From contig CAXKVR010000478.1 of the NCBI GenBank assembly GCA_964058845.1, forward strand, positions 1-40,420: DNA of 40,420 bases. The letters are read 5' to 3'. This document shows, piece after piece, positions 1 through 11,413 of this stretch. How positions within the stretch are numbered: the stretch's first letter is position 1; the number at the start of each line of letters is the position of its first letter. The notes beneath the pieces were generated by a model. It was given only the letters and a program-made list of their open reading frames with translations. It was not told the DNA's origin and did not search any database. Origin of the DNA: Carex sylvatica (taxonomy: Eukaryota; Streptophyta; Magnoliopsida; Poales; Cyperaceae). The position numbers were made by a program, and so were the translations under genes.

Positions 1-242
1 GCACAACTTTAGTTAGTTTTTGAAATTTAATTTTTTTTTTTGGATATTATAAAAAATTCGGGACTTTGTCATTAGACAAAGAATGATTATCAATTTTTCA
101 CAATCTTTGATAATAGTGGCTTCCTATATATTAAATAGGACCTTCCTAAAAAAAAACAATAACAGCGTCTTTTGTTTTTACCGGAATAATAAAATTATAC
201 TTCAAGAATGCAATAATTTACAAGTATTCGCTATTGACAAAA

Positions 243-644
243 TTAATACATACGCTCAAATGTTAACAAAAAAAATCCTATCCTCTCTCCTAACCTGCCG
301 CTGTCAAAATTATTTACAGAGCTGTTGACTTCATCCAGTGCACAATTAATAAAAAATAAATAAATAACTATATGATTGATGTATAGAGAAATCAGCTCTG
401 TCCGCTCTGCTACTGCTTGCTCTGAGTCTGGAGTCATATAACTCATAACCCAGTCAAAACAATAATACTCCCAATTCTCAACATGCGTTCCACGTGCAGC
501 AAAAACTATTACATCCTTCCATATTTTTCCTGCAACCTCAGTTGCTGCACTTACATTTCCAGGCAACTGCGTCCACCGAAATGCTATCAAGAAAGAGATT
601 ATTATCAGGCGTGATAGCTGATATATAAACCAGTCTCTGATCAT
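243..644 (-). CDS. Hypothetical ORF, 133 aa, unrecognised
   Basis: An uninterrupted ATG-initiated ORF of 133 codons downstream of the CTL gene and on the same strand. It starts MIRDWFIYQLSRLIIISF and contains WEYYCFDWVMSYM. I do not recognise a family. Amino-acid composition is fairly balanced (acidic stretch EQAVAERTE, aromatic residues, an N-terminal hydrophobic stretch at residues 5-22), unlike the low-complexity ORFs common in this AT-rich DNA. No splice partner was found with confidence. It could be a real small gene, an exon of a gene off the left edge, or chance. Confidence 0.25.
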   Translation of the reverse strand: MIRDWFIYQLSRLIIISFLIAFRWTQLPGNVSAATEVAGKIWKDVIVFAARGTHVENWEYYCFDWVMSYMTPDSEQAVAERTELISLYINHIVIYLFFINCALDEVNSSVNNFDSGRLGERIGFFLLTFERMY

Positions 645-671
645 TCTTTTTCTTTTTTCAAGGCCATGACT

Positions 672-677
672 TTTATT
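672..677 (-). promoter_or_regulatory. Candidate poly(A) signal of the CTL gene
   Basis: AATAAA on the minus strand about 130 nt past the CTL stop codon. Position and sequence fit a plant near-upstream element, but such hexamers are frequent in AT-rich DNA. Confidence 0.3.
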
Positions 678-808
678 CCTCTTTAGATATCACACCCCTC
701 TGTATCTCTTTTGTGTAGCGCAAATCTCTTAATCTTCCTACGTGGGGCAGTGCTTACTGACTCGCTACAAATTGGTGGAATTAATGGAAATATATCCTGA
801 GTAATGGT

Positions 809-3800
809 TTAGGTTCTGGTTATTCGGTGAGGGAAGCGAGGGGTAGGTGCTATAGCTTCACGGTCGGTACGGATCCGTTCTAGCCGGTCCGGTATGGTAT
901 TGTCGAACGGCCTTGAGCCCGGCTTTTCAGCATAGCAAACGTAATAACATGCGACACAAGCTTGAGGCAATGCCATACCAATTCTTGTCTGCATTCATAT
1001 CACATGTCATATAAGTTTTACATAGGGATGAATCATTTAAAAAGAACAAAGAAAAAAAGAAGCAGCATATGGCAAAAGAAACGAGTACCCTTTGATGTTA
1101 TTATAATTTTAGACCTGACCTCAGAATATAAAATATGACAGCTGCCAGAATTAACATAACTAGATTAGGTTCCATTGTTCTAATATAACATAAGGCATTG
1201 AAAAAAAAAAGGAATCATACAGCCAGCCCCAATTGGTAGTGTGAAAACTATTTAAAATGGTTGGAGCACAATTAACTAATCTATAACCTCACCTATCCAA
1301 TCAAATGCATACTTTTATATTGTAGAAGGCACCTAATGACCAAGCAATATAATATTACAAATTACCATGTGTTTTAAGTATCATGTGGCATTATTATATT
1401 ACATGCAGTTGTATGAAGGTAGTACAATAAAATATTACAAAAAGATACGGAGAATCTAAATTATACAGCTAAGGACCCCAATTTCATTTTGGTTAAATTG
1501 AATGGTAGTTGAGAAAACTCCAAAGTTTTCGCTTGGTATTGTTCTATCAGTTAAATTCGAAAGGTCGGGTCCTTTAAAAAATTAAAAAATTCACACTTTT
1601 CTTCAGATATTGATTTGTATATGATGCCAGGAACTAATGACTGAACAACCAACAATTAGTTGTCAGCTTGTCCCTAGCAATCAATCATATATGAATATGT
1701 ACAAAAAGATATACTTTGTTATCAAATAAAAATAAAATAAATTATAACTTTGCAATAATAGAAGAAGACAAATTCATACCATGAGATATCCAATGAAGAA
1801 GGCTATGAGTGAAACAGTAGCAGTGTAATGCCGGTACGTTACGAAGGTCCATGAAGCGGAAAGAATCACACAGAGGGCCCCACTTGAGACCCCGGTCAGA
1901 AAACAAATAGAGCTAGTGATGTCAGAGTCGACCAACTCCTCCATTCCCTGCTGCTGGAACTGCCGCCATGTGCTTATTGATGCCGTCACAAAACCTTTTC
2001 CATATGCCGCTATCTAACATAAGAAATAAATTATGAGCAACAAAAATGTTAGAAACAATACAAAGCTACGGCATTAAATGAGCATATTCTGTGCCTGAAG
2101 CTTCCTACCAATTCCCCATGCCGCAAACTGTCATTCAAAATGCTGCTGAAGGGCTAGGGGGTTTTGTATTTATATTCTTACAATGAAACCAAATTGGTAA
2201 TTAACATTAGACAAATCAATGGTGCACAAAAGCTTACATGGACAAATGCCCAGCTGTTGCCATAATTGAAAACTGACTCCATCACACGTAGACAGCAATG
2301 CGCGCAAGAGAACATGAACTCATCCTCCCCTTCCAACAAATTAAGCCCCCGTGCTAAAATCCTAAGCGCCTCAATTGAAGGCACGACTAAAGATCCTAAA
2401 CACGCACTTCCCAAATTAAGAGAAATAGCCCGTTGGAAACTGAACTGTGTGCTGCACTGCATCCCTCTTAGGTAATACAAAGCAATAACACGGCTAACTG
2501 TCAGGTTTGTTACATTTCGCATAACCTCGGCTGTCCATGCAAGGCTCAACACGAGATAAATTATGGTCAGAGGAGGGTAGTAGAAATCCAATGCGCCTAT
2601 CACGGCCAGGCACCAGAGAAGCATCCAAATGAAACCTAGGCTGACCATGAGGTACGCAGGGCCATTTAGGCCTTTGAATTTGGAAACAGGAATCATTGAT
2701 TGTTTGAAAATCTTTCCCGTGAAGGCGATGCGGCGCGTAACCCAGCATGCATATAAACCAGAGCCGATGGAAAAGAGGATTAGGGCCGCGCCTATGCCAG
2801 CAGTGGCCGGGAGAGAGAAGCAGAGGAGCATGACCCCGGCTGCCATTGTTATTACTGTTTAACCAAAACATGGGTGATTTAGGAAGTACTCACAATTTAC
2901 AAAGCTACATTACAAGGACAGTAAATTTATATTTGATTAAAGGTTGAAAAACACAATACAATGTCAAAAGACAAGACAACATGAACCATTTAATAAATAT
3001 TTTATGCATCATAATAAGTAGCCATTACTATTGCACCTTTAGCACTTATTACTGATACATTAATTGATTATACACCAATAAATGTTATTGAAAGAATTAA
3101 ATTAGGACTTTTACACAAACTAATTATTAAGTTATCGGTCCAGAGTTCACAAATCAAGAAATAAATATTACCGAAGCTAGACCAGAGGATGAAAGTGACC
3201 ATAAATTCTGGCTTGGTGCGAACAGCCTTCTGCCATGAGAAAGCCAAGATTATGCTGAGCAGCACAGCAGATTCGATAGGTGGGACCCAGTACTGCAGTA
3301 GACTTTTGTCCCTTCTGGCTCGGTGAGTATGGGGCTCAACTGCTCCTTCAATGCTTTTGTACACAAAAAAACACACACCTACCACTGCTGCCGCAAAATG
3401 GAGGAGGAAGACAAACAGGGAGATTTTATTTGTGTAGTTCCTCGAATTTAGAGAGGAAAGCGGAACCTGAATTTATGTGGTTGTTGGTTAGACATGTTTG
3501 TTATGTAACCTAACAATAACTATCAGTATCTGCAAAGGATCACCTCAGTAAAATAGAAGAAATGTTCAACAAACAAAAGGTATGTCTACTCCAAATAAAA
3601 TTATGAACAATAAAGTATGACTATGAAGGCTAACATTACAACATAAAAAATTGTCTAATTGCCAAGAGGAATATTAGGAGACAGAAGGTATACTGTATAT
3701 AAGGGCAACACTTTACATATAAAGTAAACAAGGCATATTGTATACAAAGGATGAAGGGAAAATTGTCATTATCTGCATGTGTGAATCAAAGTTACACTCT

Positions 3801-5301
3801 TTTCTGTTACAAACAATGTGCTACACTGCATATATATATGTTCGTAAAATTATTCTCTGAAGTATATTGCTTGATTGAGCGACTAAATTCTGTAACATAA
3901 ATTTGCTAATTGGTTTGTTTTGCGATTGAGGGAGAAAAGGCTCAAGTATGGTTTTACTACTGATCAAAAGAGAAGATTCTCTCTTAGAAGTGTAAGATAG
4001 GAGTGTGTGGCGTGATTGTTGTACTAGAACCAATCAATCAATCAATTTTACCCAAGAGAGACAAAAGGAACAAAACATAAGAATTGTATTGAATGAAGAA
4101 AAAAAAAATGATAGCTAGTATATAAACCAGGTAAAAAAATGACAGCTAGTATATAAACCAGGTAAAAAGTAATTAATCCACTAGGAATATACAAAAGTTA
4201 GCTACCGGACAGACTATGGAATCTCAAGTGGGGAACTGTCTCTATCTCTGTTTTCTTTTTCTCTCTTTTGTGACCTAAGTTAACAGTAAAGAGACTACAC
4301 AAGTTAGGTGGTTCAGAATTTTGCACAAAGTAACAATGTATCACGGAAATTAGCTTCTTTTGGTGTTCAATACTATCCCCATAATTAGTATCCTCATAAA
4401 TTTCAATGTACAATTTTAAGAAAGGAAGAAAGACAAAACTACCAATATATAAAGTTAAATAGATTGACGAGTGACGACACTTCCTTTTTTCTTTATTTTC
4501 TTATTTTCCAACCAAAGAAGCTGTTGGTAAGATCTTCTGATCTCGCGTAGAACCAAATCAATATGCAGCAAGCTATCTCAACTTTTGCATATTGATATGC
4601 CAAGTACAATGTTCACAGTTGTACTGTCTACTATCTTCATTTTCATTATCAATACTTGAAAGGTACTTTTCAATACAGCTAAGGCTAGAAAGACAGGGTC
4701 GCTTTTGCAAACTTTTCAACTCAGGGTATCATTATAAACTTCCAAAAAAAATAAAGAAGTAAAAATGGAAGGTGACAAGAATAATCCCACTAGGACTGGG
4801 GTCCGGTCAACTGACAATTAAATAACTGAGATTTGCTAGGCGCGACGGTTACCGGTACCGGTACCGGTACGACTAATAGTGTAAGCAAGAAAATAAGTAC
4901 CTGTGGTGGGGTAGAGCCGACCGGTACGGGGACAGGAACAGGCACAGCTGCAGAACCGGTACCATGTTGCATGACCACATGAATTGGAGGCACCGCACGC
5001 TGTGTCTGTAGACGAGACGCCCTCGTGGTATCGCTCTGAGTCTGTACCGTGGGGTCCATCGTCACCACCACCTCCTTTTCTCCTTGGGGGTCTCGATCAT
5101 TCCTTTCTGTTTCTTCAACATCTCGGGTTTTCTTCTCCTCTTTTTCTACTGCAGCTCTCTTTTCTTCCTTTCCTGCTTCCGCTTCCGTTGCCTGCAAAGA
5201 TGAAGTGATTAGAATGAATGAGAAGAAATTAAGGAGATCTTCTGTTGCTCTAAGAATTGAGAGAAAGAGAGACGAGTTCGTACTGGGTCGATGGCGCCCA
5301 T
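809..5301 (-). CDS. Choline transporter-like (CTL/PNS1, DUF580) membrane protein
   Basis: Six exons on the minus strand, all with GT-AG introns and matching phases: 5301-5284, 5191-4901, 3466-3172, 2854-2238, 2013-1780 and 988-809, giving 544 aa. The start is the tiny first exon (MGAIDP); the next in-frame codon upstream of exon 2 is only TTG, so exon 1 is needed. Residues 7-60 are a Glu/Lys-rich cytosolic segment, followed by a VPVPVPVPV run near residues 90-97. From about residue 118 the protein is a multi-pass membrane domain. The family signature is clear in exon 4 (LGSLVVPSIEALR, EDEFMFSCAHCC, FNYGNSWAFVH) and exon 5 (IAAYGKGF). The tail (DNTIPDRLERIRTDREA) is typical of plant members. 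Length is normal for the family. Family members are linked to choline/ethanolamine-lipid transport at plasma membrane or trans-Golgi; the substrate here is inferred only. A MITE lies 211 bp upstream of the ATG. Very sure of the family. Confidence 0.95.
4108..4169. repeat. Tandem duplication of a 31-bp unit in CTL intron 2
   Basis: Two adjacent copies of a 31-bp unit containing AGTATATAAACCAGG, differing mainly at one base (gatagct/gacagct). A similar 21-mer (gatagct.. tatataaaccag) occurs again near 613 in the 3' flank of the same gene. Confidence 0.75.
4846..4871. repeat. ACCGGT microsatellite in CTL intron 2
   Basis: Perfect triple repeat of ACCGGT/GGTACC character starting about 30 bp past the exon 2 donor. 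Read on the minus strand in the exon 2 frame it encodes VPVPVPV, echoing the VPVPVPVPV of the exon itself. Confidence 0.8.
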
Positions 5302-5512
5302 ATCTGATGGAATTTCGCTCTTTTAATTTGCTTCTATCAATGGAGCTCTCTTGCTCTCTCTATGAGGGGCTGTAGTGTGGTTATGTAAAGTAGTGTGCTT
5401 GCGTTTGGTTGCGTCTCTCCTAGTCGCTTTCGTAATTATCTCTCTCTCTCAATCCGCTTAGAAGCCACGAGGGAATGGTGGAGATGGGAAGAAATGAAAG
5501 GGAAGAGATTGC

Positions 5513-5692
5513 GAGTGCGTATCCTCTGAGATATCTCAACTTTTGCGTGACCGACGTGTCCGGTGCCTATTCGGGGGTGATGTAGGGGGTCAGTATCATG
5601 TGTGCTTTGAGATTCGTGTATAACGTAACTAAACGGTTGGGATTTTCCATAAAGTCACGCAAAGTTTGAGATATCTCAGAGGATACGAATTC
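5513..5692. mobile_element. Mutator-type MITE (family A) upstream of CTL
   Basis: A 180-bp non-autonomous element with 39-bp terminal inverted repeats that match at 35 of 39 positions (shared core CGTATCCTCTGAGATATCTC). It is flanked by a perfect 9-bp direct repeat, agagattgc, at 5504-5512 and 5693-5701. Nine-base target duplications are the mark of the Mutator superfamily. It has no coding capacity. Its interior, read in reverse, holds the CACGAATCTC-type core also present in the copies at 20059 and 28880. It lies 211 bp upstream of the CTL start codon. Confidence 0.92.
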
Positions 5693-5701
5693 AGAGATTG
5701 C

Positions 5702-7451
5702 CAGATTGGGATATCGCTAATTTTGTGACCGTTGGTGTGGCGTTTTCTTTCGAGACTGTTTTTTCGTTTTTCTTTCCTACTCAGCATGTCAGAGCGCACG
5801 AGCGTTTAGTGTGATGGCTGCTACGCCTCTCCCAACTTGTTACACCTGGCGTTTGATAGGATTTTTTTTTTTCATTTTTTTTCCAAAGAACAGAAAATCA
5901 ATATAATTGGCTTAAAAAATAAAATCAAAACTAGAACTATTGGAATCCTAATTCTAACATGTTCTGCCATAATCAAACGTTTAATTTTTATGTTTCTATA
6001 TTCATTTAAAAGTATTAAATATATATATATTAGTCTAGCGTTGGTATAATCAATGATAATTTTGAATAATTTTTCATAATTTAACAATAATGATGGTAAC
6101 AATTTAAACTAAAAAATAGATATGACATAATTAATTAGAGGCTAACGCAGAGATAATTATTCCAAATACAACACCAGAGAAAATTAAATTTCAATGTAAC
6201 CTGCATAAAATATGGATTACACATAATTTTTTTTTTCGTTGAATAATGAAACTTTATTGCAAATTAGATCACCATCTTTATAATTGCAAAAGACAAAATT
6301 TACAGCCACACCAACTATTCAAGTAATTATTCATCAATCAGACAATCACTATCAGTCCATTTCATCCCTAAAAATAAAATTTATTCCAATTTGTGAGACA
6401 TGTTAAACATTTTAAGCTTCTTATATCTTTACAATTTATTCTTATGTATCATTGAAATTAATAACACTTTAAAGGCAATTGTAAATTGTGATGTGTTACT
6501 TTTAGCAAGATTACTAAATTAACAATTGCTCTATATCTCTGAATTGGAAATTGTAATTGTCAAATTAATGTTTGCAATTCCTTTAATTACAAGTGGGATA
6601 AAGATGCTCTTATACTTATATTCACAAAATGACAGTAAAATAAACAAGCAAATAAAATAAAAAAGTGAAATTGTTGATGAAATGACACTAAAAATCTTCT
6701 CCTCGTGTATTACTTTTTTAGACATATCATATATTGTATGTTTAATTTTGAAATTTATATTTCAGAGAAAACGTGTTGAGATTCCCTCCTTAAAATAATG
6801 TCATTAATTTTTACTTCTGAGGGGATTTGTTGGGGTCCCTTGGACGGTATATTTAATATTATCAAATATTAAGCATGTCATAATGTGATAAAACCAAGTC
6901 ATGCGGTGAAGTTTGATCACAGCCTACTATGATAGTTAGTTGCCTTATAATATTTTAATAGTGCATTACATCATATACCTAATTTAATATGATACATCAA
7001 GCTATCCCGTACCCACAATTTTCGTCAGGGACAAAAAAAATATTAAATCGGATTTAAATAATTTGTTAAATTTAAATCCATTAACTGATTGGGTGCTCGA
7101 TAAAAAATCAATGCTTTAACTTATATTTTTCAATGCTCTGACTTATAATTTCTGATGCTTTAACTTATAATTCTAATTATTAATCATAATTTAAAAAATT
7201 TATTTTGATTTTAACACTAAATTTAACCCGAATTATAAATAAAATATCTAGAGGGAGGCAAAAAAAATTTTAGAGAGAAGCAAAGTCAATCAGTACTGAT
7301 AAATCACTACTAAATTTAACCTGCCCCTCTGGTTCTATACTGGATCTGCCCCTGAGCTATCCGATTCATGCACGTAAGTATGAATAATTTGAAGGCTCAT
7401 ATTTGTTTTGAAATTTAGTGGAAATGATCTACGTACGGTTAGAGTGAAAGA
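5702..7451. other. AT-rich intergenic DNA
   Basis: No gene seen. Short ORFs here are low-complexity (Ile/Phe/Lys rich). Around 7310-7360 there is a GC-richer patch (CCTGCCCCTCTGG, ctggatctgcccctga) of the kind found at ends of old plant repeats, but no boundary can be set. (TA)n and (GA)n runs begin at about 7451. Confidence 0.5.
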
Positions 7452-7481
7452 TATATATATATAGAGAGAGAGAGAGGGGGG

Positions 7482-7896
7482 TTGGCTACTATGCTTATAT
7501 AAGCATATTCCTCATATGTTTATAACTTATTTTTGTGTTTCTAATGTCCAAATGATCGATTTGAACCGTTAGATGTGATATCTATATTGAAATGTGCTTG
7601 GAGATCAAATTTTACATTTTTCTGATTTTTTTTACTATTTATTAAGCCACTTTGAAAATCGCTGATCCAACGGTAGCTTAACAAAACAGTAAAATCATAA
7701 GCCACCGTTGGATCAGCGATTTTCAAAATGGCTTAATAAATAGTAAAAAAAATTCAGAAACATATAAAATTTGGTCTCCAAGCACATTTTAATATAAAAA
7801 TCACATCTAACGGATTAGATCGACCATTTGGACATTGAAAACACAAAAATAAGTTATAAGCATACGTGGATATACTTATATAAGCATAGTAGCCAA
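7482..7896. mobile_element. Foldback/MITE element, about 415 bp hairpin
   Basis: Almost the whole element is one inverted repeat. The outer ends are TTGGCTACTATGC and GCATAGTAGCCAA. Two arms of about 200 bp meet at an 18-base loop near 7682-7698, where CCAACGGTAGCTTA faces TAAGCCACCGTTGG. Inner landmarks such as GTCCAAATGATCGA and AAAATCGCTGATCCAACGG are mirrored. Outside the ends, a GA/TA run on the left (7451-7480) faces a TC/TA run on the right (7905-7940), so the symmetry may reach about 7451-7940. No coding capacity. Superfamily not determined because no clear target duplication is visible. Confidence 0.85.
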
Positions 7897-8860
7897 AAAA
7901 AAAAACTCTCCCTCTTTATATATATATATATATATATATTTATTTAAGGGGATGTAAAGTCATTTTACAGTGCTCGTGGTTGTACCACTGAAGATGTTAC
8001 AGGTATGCTCACCTCATTTGTAAAGATTAAATTATCTGAAATATCAAGTCCATGACAAAGCTGCGAGGATATTCATCCGATCCAGTTTCTCTCTCCTCAT
8101 TTTTTTTCTTATATTAAAATTATGTGTTCAATGTGCTTATGACGCAATATAATCTGAAAACAAATTATCTGTTTGTTCCTTTGTTGAAATATTGTGCAAT
8201 CAATCATGTTTTTTTTTTTTTTTTAATCTTTGTGTCCGTGTGTGTTATTATTGTTTTAAAAAAAAAAATTAATTCGTAAAAGTTTCTGACGCAAAATAAT
8301 ATTTTATTTTATTAGTACTGTTTTTCAGCATATTTATTTATTCAAGACGATGAAATTTAGCACATAAATCACAAGATAGGCGGCTAGGCCTAGGCGCCAT
8401 TGGAGAACATTATACTGCACACATAATAAATTTATAATACAATGGGATATTTGATTGGGGGCGCTGTGCGTATGATTGAAGAAGCTTAAAATTTGGTGGG
8501 CCTACCTCGTGCAATTGTTTAATTCTGGTCATTTGTGGCAGCACATTATGTGTCCATTTATGATGCATAACCAAATGAGAGGCTGTTTCTCCACGTACGA
8601 TTCTTTAGACCAGTAATAGTGCAACCTCATGTGGTCAAATAAAACCTCCTAGACGTGCAGCACGTGGGTTCAACCCAAGCACTCGGCCAATGCAATTAAT
8701 TCATTGTTCTTTTTACACTAATGATTCGTTAACAATTCTTCAATTGCCACGTGAGGCCCGCAATACGGTTCTTTGCTGGTACAGTTTTGCTGGCAATACG
8801 GTTCTTTGCTGGTCTAGTTAACTCGGTTAGACATCAGTCTGTAAATTTGTATAAATTTGT
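7897..8860. other. Intergenic DNA with microsatellites
   Basis: (TA)n at 7917-7940, poly-T near 8208-8224, no gene. A direct repeat of the 20-mer GCAATACGGTTCTTTGCTGG occurs at about 8760 and 8793. Nothing else is supported. Confidence 0.5.
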
Positions 8861-8879
8861 ATGTATTTTTTACTGTTTA

Positions 8880-9128
8880 ACTTAGTTTAGCTCGGTCCTA
8901 AAATTTTATAGAATTTATTTTCTTTTTGAAACAAGGTATAGCCAAGTTCAGCAAACCAGCTCATTAGCTTATGAGTTAGTTCAGTCCAGCTCGTCACGAT
9001 TTCAAGATGAAATTTCAGCTCCAACTTCTAAAGGCAACTCGCTAGACGCTAGTGACTCGGACGAGCTAGCTCGTAACGAGTTCAAACTAAATTCAGCTCG
9101 TGATGAGCCATCTCGTTGCCACCCCTAA
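8880..9128. mobile_element. Possible hAT-like element end
   Basis: The stretch is full of GAGCTCG/ACGAGC-type motifs (agctcgtcacgat, gacgagctagctcgtaacgag, cagctcgtgatgag) and closes with TCTCGTTGCCACCCCTAA. On the other strand this reads TTAGGGGTGGCAACGAGA, the usual look of a plant hAT terminal repeat with subterminal motifs. The opposite end was not located, so this is probably a truncated relic. Confidence 0.4.
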
Positions 9129-11226
9129 TACAGACAAACATAAATAATTTAATTTAAATTTGTCCTCGAGGCTACTAATATGTTCTCTCTAGTATTTAAA
9201 GCGAAATGTCATATAACTAAATTTTTAAATTTTATATTTAAAATGTTGGCAGTTTAGTAAATTAATTATATATAAAACTTGTAGAATGATATTTTTTTTA
9301 TTTTTTTTTAAATTTATTTACTATTTCTTATACATTACATACACATAATTTTTTTTATTTCTTAATCACCTGACTTGATATTAAATAAATTTATTTGTAA
9401 ACACTTTTTTTTGAAAATATCGGTTTAAATATATTTAATTTTTAATTTAAAGCATATCGAATTAATTTTGGACTGGGAGCTACCGAAAATATATTAGTCG
9501 GACTCTTCTTCAAATATACACAGCTGTAAGTTACAATCGTGCTTTGCACTCCAAATTAAATTAGGCCAGATGGTAAGACGGATGCGAATGGAATATTCTA
9601 GATTGGACCCCGAACAAAATTACGGAATTGCTTTGGTGTTTAAAATGCACGTTGAAAATTCTTCCAATGCAGAAGACTCCGTGCATTGGGCAGGTGCCAG
9701 GTGGGGAGATGCAAAAAGAGTCGTGCTCAATTTTAATTTTGCATGAATTGGTAATAGTCGTGGGCTATAATAAGTGTTCATTTTCATTCTTATTATTATG
9801 GACGAAGTTGTTCTGATTCGTTAACAATTAATATTAAAAAATAAATTTTAAAATTAAATATTAGCTTTCTAATTATATAATTTGTTTTTTTAATTAAATA
9901 TATATATTTTATATTTTATGTATAGCAGTCTAAATTTAGTTAAAAACATACTCGCCATACAGACTGCTACATAGTTGTCACAATTAAAATTGAATATATC
10001 TCTAACGATCTGTTTTCTTATTTTTCTTTACAGCTATATTTGATTCATACAATTCAATTATTTTCTTATTTCTCCGATTCTTTGCAATTAAATTATTTTC
10101 TCTATATTTTCGACAATAAAAATAAAAATTATTCAATCTTTCCGAATCTACAGAGAAAATCAATTTTTCTGAAATGCTACATTCATGTGTGAAGATGAGA
10201 AATAATCTTTATTAGAGCTACTGATATGCTTTCACAATTTCTTAATCTGTTGCTTGCATTTGACAGAGATTTGAAATTTTGAACTTCAACAACCTCTGTG
10301 GCAAAATTCCCCGCTTATATAAAAACTTTTTTTCCTGAATTGATACACTTGTAAAGTAATAATTTAATGCCTTCTCAATCTATGTCATGTTTGCCTTTTT
10401 TTTTTTTTTTTGTATTTATATTTATGGACTTTTCCATTAGTTTTGTTACATACCTCAACTTCTCAATTTATGTCATGATTCACTTTTTTGTGTTTATGTT
10501 ACGGACTTTTTCAGTTCATTTTGTTACATGTCTTTCACTATTTTCTTATTCTTCTTGCTACCTTTCAATTAACAATGAAGGTTTCATATATTTCTGATAT
10601 GGAGAGAATTTTTCTTCATATTATATTTGATACTTTTATTTATTTATTGTTGTTTCATTTATTATTATTTGTTATTAAAATCTCCACTTTTTTTCATTTC
10701 TATATTTTATTTTTATTTAAATATTTTTCTTAATTATATGTGAATGTCAAATAAAAAGGTCTCTGGATCAAATTTCATTAAGCCATTGCATGAACATATA
10801 AGCAACACATAGATGAATACACTGGTTACAAATTATAATTTTCTGTGATTTATGTAACTGTTTGAATTTCATATTTTGAAATTGAGAAACACAGTCAAAA
10901 CTGTTGTTAGCTTGCTGTACAGTCACAAAATTAACTTTTCATCATAACTGCCAATTCTCATAAATTCTGAAATTAAATATACATACAGTATGAGCATTTT
11001 TGGTCACTCCCATATAAAGAACTCTCAATTTGGATGAATCAATTGATCACACTAAAAAAGATAAATCAACATACCAGCAAAGGGCAAACTTGTCAATAAC
11101 AGTTGGTTCTTAAGCTCAAAATTAATGAAATGAATGTCTAAGAACTATGGAGAATTTGTAAAAATACACAAATACATCCCATAGACTTGATCATATGATT
11201 TAAGCCTCATGTTATGTACAAAATTA
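9129..11226. other. AT-rich intergenic DNA
   Basis: No gene seen. 10360-10740 is pyrimidine-rich on the plus strand and gives Phe/Leu/Tyr-rich ORFs of 76-81 codons that look like composition artefacts. Confidence 0.5.
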
Positions 11227-11237
11227 TTGAGAAATGT

Positions 11238-11402
11238 TTTTTTTTTTTTTTAAATATGGGTTGGAGATTAAGCCACCCAATATATTTCAAATCCATTTGT
11301 ATTAATTCATAAGATTTTTCCACATTGTGGGTTTCGAATCTATGATCTCTCACATGAGAGCCATGTGTCTTTGCTACTAAACCAAATGCAGGTTCTCAAT
11401 TG
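11238..11402 (-). mobile_element. tRNA-derived SINE with target duplication
   Basis: Minus-strand SINE of about 165 bp. Reading from its 5' end at 11402, it carries an A-box-like stretch (TTTAGTAGCAAAGACACATGG region) and a B-box-like AGATTCGAAACCC. It ends in an A-rich tail, seen as the T run at 11237-11250. It is bounded by an 11-bp direct repeat with one mismatch: ttgagaaatgt at 11227-11237 and ttaagaaatgt at 11403-11413. Tail, Pol III-like boxes and duplication together make the call. Confidence 0.7.
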
Positions 11403-11413
11403 TTAAGAAATGT

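Noticed and set aside
2494..2871. 125-codon minus-strand ORF
   Set aside because: Alternative frame of CTL exon 4; the other frame carries the family motifs.
5049..5375. 108-codon plus-strand ORF rich in Ser/Phe
   Set aside because: Antisense to CTL exons 1-2.
10367..10733. Phe/Leu-rich ORFs that look like membrane peptides
   Set aside because: Pyrimidine-rich composition explains them; no conserved motif or splice context.
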